A DNA stretch of 22,992 nt from the IMG/VR virus record IMGVR_UViG_3300017753_000119, positions 1 to 22,992 of that record; one strand, written 5' to 3'. Shown piece after piece: positions 1 through 5,978 of this stretch; the first letter of the stretch is position 1, and every line of letters starts with the position of its first letter. Source of the stretch: a virus. The notes beneath the pieces are model-generated. The model was not told the origin of the DNA, searched no databases, and saw only the letters and a program-made list of their open reading frames with translations. Both the position numbers and the translations under genes were made by a program.

Positions 1-1290
1 GGCTTTACGGCTGGTGATTCATTGTATGGTAGAAATAGCACAGAAGGTGTAGAAACTACTGACATCACTAAAGGTTTATATGGAGCAGGTAGATTTGGTT
101 ACTCAATCAATGAAACTTCTTCAGTATTACCTCAACAAGCTGGTGCCGCTAGCACAACTGCTGCTACCACAGCCTCTGCTGATTTTACAGGTATTTTAAA
201 CTTAGATACTGAATTCTCTGCTTCTAAAGTAGGAGACTTTGGTGCTATTGGTGGTAAAAAAGTAGTAACGTTATCTTTCCCAACTGCTTCGTTAGTTGAT
301 TTTGATCCTGAAGGTGTAAGAGCATTTAAAGTAACTGCTGCTAGTAACTTACCTGCTGCTAATACATTCCCACAATTTACTAGAATAAATGGTGGTCAAA
401 TTGAATTTGTAGTAGAACAAACTGCTGCAGATACTACTTTAGGTGATGTCACTGTTACTTACCAGAAGGGTCCAGATAACCTCAATGATAGAGGCGATTT
501 TGAAGACCAAAATGGTGCTACTGACGGTGTTTCTGGCCTTGATATCCCTTCAATTGATGTTAAACTGAACAGTGATACTGTTACAGCGAAAACACGTAAA
601 TTAAAGGCTCAATGGACACCAGAATTCGCTCAAGACTTGAATGCTTACCACAGCATTGATGCTGAAGCGGAATTAACGTCTATTCTTTCTGAGTACATCT
701 CAATGGAAATCGATCTCGAAATCCTTGATATGTTGATTAGAAATGCCGATACTACTGAAAGATGGAGTGCTAAAGTTGGTCGTGAAGTAAATTCAGCTGG
801 TGCCTTTACTCAAGCTGCTGAGAACGAATACTACACTAAAATGTCTTGGTTCCAAACTTTAGGCATTAAGCTCCAGTCTGTTAGTAATAAAATTCACCAA
901 AAGACTCTCCGTGGAGGTGCCAACTTTATGGTTGTTTCTCCAACGGTAAGTACAATCTTGGAATCAATTCCTGGATTCGCTGCTGACTCACCTGGTGACT
1001 CTAACAAGTACGCTATGGGTGTACAGAAGATAGGTGCTATTAACTCACGCTACACTGTTTATAAGAATCCTTACATGACAGAAAACGTGATTTTGATGGG
1101 TTACAAAGGAAACCAGTTCCTCGAAACAGGTGCTGTATTCGCTCCTTATATTCCATTAATTATGACACCACTTGTGTACGATCCAGTTTCCTTTACTCCG
1201 CGTAAAGGAATCATGACTCGTTACGCAAAGAAAATGGTTCGCCCAGATTTCTACGGAAAAGTCCTCTGTGCTGATCTTAACTTAGTATAA
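1..1290 (+). CDS. gp23: Major capsid protein, T4 gp23-like (5' end outside window)
   Basis: The frame is open from base 1, so the gene starts upstream of the window; 429 residues are visible, against about 520 for T4 gp23. The C-terminal half is characteristic of the T4-type major capsid protein (HK97 fold): the stretch from about 240 to the end contains ENEYYTKMSWFQ, GGANFMVVSP, the NPYMTENVILMGYKG segment, FAPYIPL and a TPRKGIMTRYAKKM-type end. In this family the protein forms the hexamers of the head and is usually processed by the prohead protease; the processing site would lie in the missing N-terminal part. The first visible third is rich in Ala, Thr and Gly and looks like an insertion or surface domain. 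A strong terminator follows the stop codon, so expression ends here. Identification is by recognition of the family, not by a search. Confidence 0.9.
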   Translation, partial: GFTAGDSLYGRNSTEGVETTDITKGLYGAGRFGYSINETSSVLPQQAGAASTTAATTASADFTGILNLDTEFSASKVGDFGAIGGKKVVTLSFPTASLVDFDPEGVRAFKVTAASNLPAANTFPQFTRINGGQIEFVVEQTAADTTLGDVTVTYQKGPDNLNDRGDFEDQNGATDGVSGLDIPSIDVKLNSDTVTAKTRKLKAQWTPEFAQDLNAYHSIDAEAELTSILSEYISMEIDLEILDMLIRNADTTERWSAKVGREVNSAGAFTQAAENEYYTKMSWFQTLGIKLQSVSNKIHQKTLRGGANFMVVSPTVSTILESIPGFAADSPGDSNKYAMGVQKIGAINSRYTVYKNPYMTENVILMGYKGNQFLETGAVFAPYIPLIMTPLVYDPVSFTPRKGIMTRYAKKMVRPDFYGKVLCADLNLV

Positions 1291-1314
1291 TAGAGTTATT
1301 ATTATAATAATAAG

Positions 1315-1341
1315 AAAGGGCCGCGAAAGCGGCCCTTTTTT
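1315..1341 (+). terminator. Rho-independent terminator after capsid gene
   Basis: A 10-bp perfect stem (AAAGGGCCGC with GCGGCCCTTT) closes a GAAA tetraloop and runs into a T tract at 1336-1341. It lies 24 bases after the capsid stop codon. The core GCCGCGAAAGCGGC recurs in the next terminator at 1641. Confidence 0.93.
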
Positions 1342-1359
1342 ATATGTATGATTGTATAA
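1341..1359 (+). promoter_or_regulatory. Putative phage promoter, ATATGTAT motif, copy 1
   Basis: ATATGTAT at 1342-1349 directly follows a terminator T tract and lies 36 bases before the ATG at 1386. Aligning the five copies (1342, 1667, 5708, 10368, 14284) gives roughly ATATGTATNWTWGANNAA. The promoter role is inferred from position and recurrence only. Confidence 0.5.
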
Positions 1360-1385
1360 AACTTAACCCCTAAAAATTAAATATT

Positions 1386-1619
1386 ATGGCTGAATTATCT
1401 AAAAAGATGTTAACATCAAAACATGTAACCAACAAGCAAACAAATTCCGCTTTTAAAAACCTGATTGATAGTGTGCAACTTTTATCCCCAGGAGAAAATA
1501 CACTCCCTACTTCAGACCCAGCAGTAGCTGGAAATCTATTCATTACAGGTTCAGCAGGAGCTAATCTAGGCGACATTACAGGTAGTGGATTTGCATTACT
1601 TTGTGTATCACAAGGATAA
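1386..1619 (+). CDS. Small head-fibre/decoration-like protein (77 aa)
   Basis: The product has a Lys-rich, probably helical N-terminal half (residues 1-30) followed by LPTSDPAVAGNLF at about 39-51, a Gly-rich stretch and the end FALLCVSQG. The pattern LPTSDP.VAG.L with a closing VS-G resembles C-termini of phage head-fibre and capsid-decoration proteins, and the position directly behind the capsid gene fits a head surface role. This is a family-pattern inference; no function is proven. The ATG at 1386 is the only sensible start; the leader is A-rich and has no Shine-Dalgarno sequence. The gene is isolated between two nearly identical terminators and has its own promoter-like motif, which suggests an expression level independent of both the capsid gene and phoH. 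Confidence 0.75.
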   Translation: MAELSKKMLTSKHVTNKQTNSAFKNLIDSVQLLSPGENTLPTSDPAVAGNLFITGSAGANLGDITGSGFALLCVSQG

Positions 1620-1640
1620 TATTTGTTTAAATTTAATTTA

Positions 1641-1666
1641 AAAAGCCGCGAAAGCGGCTTTTTTTT
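1641..1666 (+). terminator. Rho-independent terminator after the 77-aa gene
   Basis: A 9-bp stem (AAAAGCCGC with GCGGCTTTT) closes a GAAA loop and is followed by a run of eight T (1659-1666). The core is identical to the terminator at 1315. Confidence 0.93.
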
Positions 1667-1684
1667 ATATGTATAATAGACAAA
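1666..1684 (+). promoter_or_regulatory. Putative phage promoter, ATATGTAT motif, copy 2
   Basis: ATATGTAT at 1667-1674 begins directly after the T tract of a terminator and continues as AATAGAC. It lies 30 bases before the phoH start codon. A gene that follows a strong terminator needs a promoter, and this is the only recurring motif in the gap. Confidence 0.5.
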
Positions 1685-1704
1685 CGTTTTAAAAACTAAT
1701 TAGC

Positions 1705-2370
1705 ATGGCTAAAACAAATATTGAAAAAACCCCACCTAAAGGGGCAGTTAGGTTTTCTATTTCTCTTTCAGAAGAGCAAAAATTAGCTAAAGACCAAATT
1801 CTTCAACATCCTTTTAACTTTATTATTGGGAAAGCTGGTAGTGGAAAAACTTTATTAGCAGTGCAAGTAGCATTAGATATGTTTTTTAAACGAAACGTAA
1901 ATAAAATTGTTATTACACGTCCTACTGTATCTAATGAAGATAATGGTTTTTTACCGGGTTCATTAGAAGAAAAATTAGAACCTTGGTTAATCCCCATTCG
2001 TTCAAATATGCGTAAAGTATATAATAAACCTGATATTTTAAGTAAAATGGAAAGTAATGAAGATATTGAATTAGTATCACTTACTCATTTTAGGGGAAGA
2101 ACATTTGAAAATGCTGTGTGTATTATTGATGAATTCCAAAATTTATCCAAACAACAATTAAGTATGTGTTTATCTCGTTTAGGTAAAGGTTCAACAATGA
2201 TATTCACTGGTGACAGCCAACAAATTGATTTAAAATTTAAAAACGATTCAGCTATACATGAGGTAGCTAAAGTTCAAGGATCAGATTTTGTAAATAAAAC
2301 CATACTTAAAGAAAACCACAGACACGAAGCTTTAGATTCAATATTTGAGTTATTAAAAGATTACAGTTAA
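1705..2370 (+). CDS. phoH: PhoH-like P-loop ATPase
   Basis: The 221-residue protein has a Walker A motif, GKAGSGKT, at residues 42-49. The PhoH signature follows: TRPTVSNED-GFLPGS at about 71-86, HFRGRTFENA at 128-137, Walker B CIIDEFQN at 139-146, and the FTGDSQQID segment at 167-175. PhoH-family proteins are cytoplasmic ATPases related to the helicase N-terminal domain. They are very common in marine phages, but their role in infection is unsettled (RNA or phosphate metabolism have been proposed). The length fits the single-domain phage form. The start at 1705 is the first ATG in frame and has no Shine-Dalgarno sequence. It is an enzyme gene sitting between capsid and neck genes, separated from the capsid side by a terminator. 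Confidence 0.93.
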   Translation: MAKTNIEKTPPKGAVRFSISLSEEQKLAKDQILQHPFNFIIGKAGSGKTLLAVQVALDMFFKRNVNKIVITRPTVSNEDNGFLPGSLEEKLEPWLIPIRSNMRKVYNKPDILSKMESNEDIELVSLTHFRGRTFENAVCIIDEFQNLSKQQLSMCLSRLGKGSTMIFTGDSQQIDLKFKNDSAIHEVAKVQGSDFVNKTILKENHRHEALDSIFELLKDYS

Positions 2371-2383
2371 TTGTATCTTTTTA

Positions 2384-2401
2384 TATTTATAACCAAATAC
2401 T
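2384..2401 (+). promoter_or_regulatory. Possible variant promoter motif TATTTATAA
   Basis: TATTTATAA at 2384-2392 differs at one base from the TATGTATAA core found at 1668. It lies 17 bases before the gp13-like start codon. It is also the reverse complement of the classical T4 late element TATAAATA, so orientation is uncertain. Evidence is weak because the gap is short and AT-rich. Confidence 0.25.
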
Positions 2402-2408
2402 AATATTT

Positions 2409-3563
2409 ATGGCATCTATTACTATCTGGCCTGGCTCTGCTTCATTTTCTAATACAACAAACCCAACACCTTTTGGGTTTTACGATACTGATACAGATTT
2501 TACATCTTCTGCTGACCAAGTAGCAACATGGTGCGCACAAAGGTTAGGATACCCCATAGTAGATATCGAACTACAAGCGGTTAATTTCTTCACAGCGTTT
2601 GAAGAGGCTGTAACTACATATGCACAATATGTTTATCAATATAAAATAATTGAAAACATGGGATCCCTTGAAGGATCCACTACAGGTAGTAATTTAAATG
2701 ACCAATATATCCAACCTAATTTAGGTAATACAATTGCTATTGCTGAACAATATGGAACTGAAGCAGGAACGGGTGGAAGTATAGAGTATAAAAAAGGCAA
2801 TATAAGCATATCACAGGGTCAACAAGAATATTCACTCACAGATCTATGGACAAATATAAGTGAGTCGGGTAACCCCATAGAAATTAAAAAAATATACCAC
2901 TATGCCCCACCAGCTATTTCAAGATATTTTGATCCTTATGCTGGTACAGGCACAGGTATTCAATCTTTAATGGAAACATTTGGGTTTGGTAATTACTCTC
3001 CTGGTGTAAACTTTATGTTAATGCCTACTTATTATGATGTTTTAAAAGTACAAGCAATCGAATTAAATGATCAAATTCGTAAATCAGCATATAGTTTTGA
3101 ATTAATTAGTAATAGTAAATTAAAGCTATTTCCTATACCTAATAGGAATGAAACTTTATATTTCGATTATGTTGTTAAAGAAGACAGAAATAATCCTGTA
3201 AGAAATACTAGTAAAGGATTAGTTACTAATATATCTAATGTACCATATTCCAATATAAGTTATACTACTATTAATACCCCAGGAAGACAATGGATATTTA
3301 GGTATACACTAGCCCTTTCTAAAGAAATGCTTTCTAGTATTAGAGGTAAATATTCATCAGTTCCTATTCCAGGTTCTGAAATTACCACCAATGCCGGGGA
3401 ATTAAGGAGTGAAGCAGCTAATGAAAAAACTGCACTTATTGATGAATTAAAAGCAATGCTTGAAGAATCATCAAGAGTTAAGTATATGGAAAGAGATGCC
3501 CAAATAGCACAAAATGCACAAGATACTTTTACAAAAGTTCCTTATCCAATATATATCTACTAA
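2409..3563 (+). CDS. gp13: Neck / head-completion protein, gp13-like
   Basis: The 384-residue protein has an N-terminal segment FGFYDTDTDFTSSADQVATW (23-42), then an acidic/aromatic helix region IELQAVNFFTAFEEAV (53-68). Near the C-terminus is IRGKYSSVPIPGSEIT (311-326), followed by a helical region rich in Glu and Lys. The IRGKYS-IPIPG stretch matches my recollection of the neck protein gp13 in marine T4-like phages, and a gp14-like and a gp15-like gene lie just downstream, as in T4 (13-14-15). In that family gp13 joins gp14 to close the filled head and bind the tail. T4 gp13 is about 309 residues, so this one is longer. The stop codon overlaps the next start (TAATG), suggesting translational coupling. 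The gp13 label rests partly on gene order. Confidence 0.68.
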   Translation: MASITIWPGSASFSNTTNPTPFGFYDTDTDFTSSADQVATWCAQRLGYPIVDIELQAVNFFTAFEEAVTTYAQYVYQYKIIENMGSLEGSTTGSNLNDQYIQPNLGNTIAIAEQYGTEAGTGGSIEYKKGNISISQGQQEYSLTDLWTNISESGNPIEIKKIYHYAPPAISRYFDPYAGTGTGIQSLMETFGFGNYSPGVNFMLMPTYYDVLKVQAIELNDQIRKSAYSFELISNSKLKLFPIPNRNETLYFDYVVKEDRNNPVRNTSKGLVTNISNVPYSNISYTTINTPGRQWIFRYTLALSKEMLSSIRGKYSSVPIPGSEITTNAGELRSEAANEKTALIDELKAMLEESSRVKYMERDAQIAQNAQDTFTKVPYPIYIY

Positions 3564-3919
3564 TGATTAAACTAAAAAACATATTAGCTGAAGCCCTTAA
3601 CATATATTCAGTAGATATCATAATAGTATCTGATAAAGATGCTAATATTACAGATGTATTTGATGGAATGAGAGCTATTAGACGTATTACTATTGTAAGG
3701 AGTAATACTTCAGATGAACGTGAAGCTAAAAACCGCAGTAGAACTGATGGTAAAGAAGTTCACACAGCAACAATTAAATTTGTAGCAGGTCAAGATCCTA
3801 AACAAGATTTAGAATTTTTTAAAACCACTATGTTACAAAGTGATAAAGGAGACCCTAACAAGAGAATCCCAGGTTTACGCCATGTAGTGTTTAAACCCGA
3901 ATCTTTAACTAAATTATAA
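3563..3919 (+). CDS. Small conserved-type protein of unknown function (118 aa)
   Basis: I do not recognise a named family. The sequence begins MIKLKNILAEAL, a short amphipathic leader seen on many small proteins of marine T4-like phages. It continues with alternating strand and helix segments: VDIIIVSD, VFDGMRAIRRITIVR, TATIKFVAG, QDLEFFKTTML, and RHVVFKPE. This beta-alpha-beta/beta-alpha-beta order would suit a ferredoxin-like fold. It starts within the stop codon of the gp13-like gene and ends in the same way with the gp14-like gene (TAATG at both joints), so it is made with the neck proteins and may be a minor neck component or an assembly factor. That role is inferred from context only. 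Confidence 0.8.
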   Translation: MIKLKNILAEALNIYSVDIIIVSDKDANITDVFDGMRAIRRITIVRSNTSDEREAKNRSRTDGKEVHTATIKFVAGQDPKQDLEFFKTTMLQSDKGDPNKRIPGLRHVVFKPESLTKL

Positions 3920-4476
3920 TGCCATTATTTGGAGGAAATAGAGATATATCCCTATTCAGAACAATGAATAAAGAACTGATTAATGATATTATTCAGACTG
4001 AAATAGGCTTTTATAAATTTGTATTACAAGATTCTGATTCTAATATATATGGTGAATCAGAAAATAAAGTATATTATGAACCTATGTTGATTCCTTCTTT
4101 AATTACTAGAGAAGACCAAACATGGAATGAAACTGATTTTGGTCCTGACTCTACTCAACAAATGACATTTGCTTTTTTAAGAGCAACTTTAGTAGAAAAA
4201 AATTTAGTACCTGAAATTGGTGATATAGTATTATTTAATAATGATTATTTTGAATTTAATAATATTATAGAAAACCAATTCTTTTCAGGCAAAAATCCAG
4301 ATTACTCAATGAATAAAGACACAGATAATTTTGGTGTTTCATTATCTATTATATGTAAATCTTCTAAAGTAAGAACAGAACAACTTAAAACAGTTCCATT
4401 AAAATCAGGAATATACCCATCTACAGTTAAAACTGAACAAACTATTGCTAATCCTAGGAATCAACTATATAGCTAA
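3919..4476 (+). CDS. gp14: Neck protein, gp14-like
   Basis: The 185-residue protein opens with a short leader, then SLFRTMNKELINDIIQTEI (about 11-29). The gp14 hallmarks follow: NIYGESENKVYYEPMLIPSLI (42-62), a TDFGPDSTQQMTFAF segment (71-85), LVPEIGDIVLFNNDYFEFNN (95-114) and NQFFSGKNPDY (118-128). In T4-like phages gp14 acts with gp13 at the head-tail junction, making the filled head competent to join the tail. T4 gp14 is about 256 residues; shorter forms are usual in marine relatives. Both ends overlap neighbours by one base (TAATG), so it belongs to a coupled neck operon with the gp13- and gp15-like genes. Confidence 0.8.
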   Translation: MPLFGGNRDISLFRTMNKELINDIIQTEIGFYKFVLQDSDSNIYGESENKVYYEPMLIPSLITREDQTWNETDFGPDSTQQMTFAFLRATLVEKNLVPEIGDIVLFNNDYFEFNNIIENQFFSGKNPDYSMNKDTDNFGVSLSIICKSSKVRTEQLKTVPLKSGIYPSTVKTEQTIANPRNQLYS

Positions 4477-5708
4477 TGAATAATAGAATAACAAAGAAGC
4501 CTAAAGTTAATAGACAATATCAATTATCTCAACAAGCTATAGTTGATAATGCAATAGACCAAGGGGGATCACCTGAAATCCCAGCACTTGCTTTGGGGCC
4601 AGACATTAGACCTAACCAAAATAGAGGCAACATAGTTAGTAAAAACGATTCAAAAACTAATTATAACTTTAATTTAGGATTAGAATCTATAGATGAGTCT
4701 ATATTTTATTATTTTGAAAACATTATAAAACCCTCAGTTTTATCAAATGGGGATTTAATAGATGTACCCGTTATTTACGGTTCAGGAGAAAGATGGAAAT
4801 TAGCTCAAAAAGATGGATTTTATAGAGATAAAAATGGTAAAATTCAAACACCCCTTGTTATGCTTAAAAGGGAAAGTATTGAAAAACGTAGAGATTTAGG
4901 AAACAAATTAGATGCTAATTCTCCCCAATTATATATTACCCACCAAGAAAAATATACTAGAAAAAATTCATATGATAGGTTTACATTATTAAATAATAGA
5001 ATCCCTAAAAAAGAATTTACAGCTACGGTAGTACCTGATTACATTAATTTAACATATAATGGTATTATATGGACAGATTATATTTCCCAACTTAATAAAA
5101 TCATTGAAGCAGTAAACTATGCTTCTGATTCATATTGGGGGGATCCCGAAAAATTTAAATTTATGGCTATGATAGATTCATTTAATAATATTAATGAATT
5201 ATCAAATGATGATGGAAGAATAGTTAGAGCTAATTTTAGTTTAAAACTTCAAGGGTATATTGTTCCTGATAATGTTCAGAAAAAACTAAAAGAACAAAAC
5301 ACTAGATATTTTAGTAAAGCTCAAATTATTTTAAACCAGTCTACAACAATTATTGATGAACCTGGAAAGAAACTCCAATCTGTAAAATCCACAGGTGGAG
5401 GTGGGGGCAGTATTACTAAAACAACTATTAATAATACTAATGTAGGGCAAGATGATGATTGGACAACAACATCTGAACTTTTAGTTAATGGAAACAACAG
5501 AAACGTCCAAATTAATAATGCTTATTTAACAGTTGATATAGGAAATACTAAAACTGAAGATATTTTTATAATTAAAAAAAATAATGAAGCCCAACTTACA
5601 GTAAATAATAACGGAATTTTATCTTTAAAAAACTTTGATAGCTTTCCTGATGTAGTTCCTGAAGGAGGATTTTTAATAAAAAATAATGAGTTCTATGTAG
5701 GAGTTTGA
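4476..5708 (+). CDS. gp15: Tail completion / sheath-stabiliser, gp15-like, with fibre-like C-terminal extension
   Basis: Residues about 65-267 resemble T4 gp15: DESIFYYFENIIKPSVLSNG (73-92), IDVPVIYGSGERWK (95-108), FTATVVPDYINLTYNG (181-196), an EKFKFMAMIDSF segment (225-236), and the closing RIVRANFSLKLQGYIVPD (248-265). T4 gp15 is about 272 residues and caps the tail at its head-proximal end. This protein is 410 residues. After the core it has a charged helix (268-283), a Gly-rich linker at 307-312 and a C-terminal domain at about 330-410. That domain has fibre-like strands (AQLTVNNNGILSLKNF) and the end PEGGFLIKNNEFYVGV, a pattern common at the ends of phage appendage proteins. The extension suggests an added surface domain at the neck. 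The gene starts inside the stop codon of the gp14-like gene. Confidence 0.78.
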   Translation: MNNRITKKPKVNRQYQLSQQAIVDNAIDQGGSPEIPALALGPDIRPNQNRGNIVSKNDSKTNYNFNLGLESIDESIFYYFENIIKPSVLSNGDLIDVPVIYGSGERWKLAQKDGFYRDKNGKIQTPLVMLKRESIEKRRDLGNKLDANSPQLYITHQEKYTRKNSYDRFTLLNNRIPKKEFTATVVPDYINLTYNGIIWTDYISQLNKIIEAVNYASDSYWGDPEKFKFMAMIDSFNNINELSNDDGRIVRANFSLKLQGYIVPDNVQKKLKEQNTRYFSKAQIILNQSTTIIDEPGKKLQSVKSTGGGGGSITKTTINNTNVGQDDDWTTTSELLVNGNNRNVQINNAYLTVDIGNTKTEDIFIIKKNNEAQLTVNNNGILSLKNFDSFPDVVPEGGFLIKNNEFYVGV

Positions 5709-5725
5709 TATGTATTATAGAATAA
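5708..5725 (+). promoter_or_regulatory. Putative phage promoter, ATATGTAT motif, copy 3
   Basis: ATATGTAT at 5708-5715 overlaps the last base of the gp15-like stop codon and continues as TATAGAATAA, close to the copy at 1667. It lies 21 bases before the ATG at 5737. It argues that the small gene starts at 5737 and not at the in-frame ATG at 5710, which lies inside the motif. Confidence 0.45.
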
Positions 5726-5736
5726 AACTCCTAGTT

Positions 5737-5973
5737 ATGTCTACATTTAAAGAAATAAAAAATAAACTAAAATTTACTCAAAACGATCACTTCCAGGATA
5801 TTCCACCTTCACCAAAGGTTAAAGAAAAAACAACAGATCAAATATTTGAAATAGAAGAAGCACGATATATGTTAAATTTAATAGCAAATAGTGATTTTAA
5901 AGGACGTGATATACAAGTTGTATACGATATAGCTTTTAAGCTTCAAAATATTTTACAAACTATAAACGATTAA
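5737..5973 (+). CDS. Small helical protein, paralogue of the product at 10399 (78 aa)
   Basis: I choose the ATG at 5737 (MSTFKEIK) over the in-frame ATG at 5710: the extra nine residues (starting MYYRIKLLV) overlap a promoter-like motif and look non-coding. Residues 1-35 are polar and basic. Residues 38-75 form a predicted helical pair around IANSDFKGRDIQVVYDIAFK (48-67). The product of the gene at 10399 has the same pattern (MGKDAHVVSSLLKKFEDKL), so the two are likely paralogues. Similar short helical proteins with a KG-D--VV signature occur in other phages, but I know no function. It is followed after five bases by an NWKK-type fibre gene, the same neighbour as its paralogue. A fibre assembly or regulatory role is only a suggestion. 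Confidence 0.75.
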   Translation: MSTFKEIKNKLKFTQNDHFQDIPPSPKVKEKTTDQIFEIEEARYMLNLIANSDFKGRDIQVVYDIAFKLQNILQTIND

Positions 5974-5978
5974 GATAA

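Larger units (their letters stand above)
1321..1674 (+). repeat. Duplicated terminator-promoter element flanking the 77-aa gene
   Basis: Bases 1321-1349 and 1646-1674 are direct repeats of 29 bases that differ at only two positions. Each copy holds the 3' part of a GAAA-loop terminator, its T tract and the octamer ATATGTAT. The copies are 325 bases apart and enclose a single small gene. The arrangement isolates that gene as its own transcription unit and could also serve as homology for gain or loss of the segment. Confidence 0.85.

Noticed and set aside
5710-5736. Upstream in-frame ATG at 5710 as the start of the small helical gene.
   Set aside because: It lies inside the ATATGTAT motif and adds nine residues with no counterpart in the paralogue.
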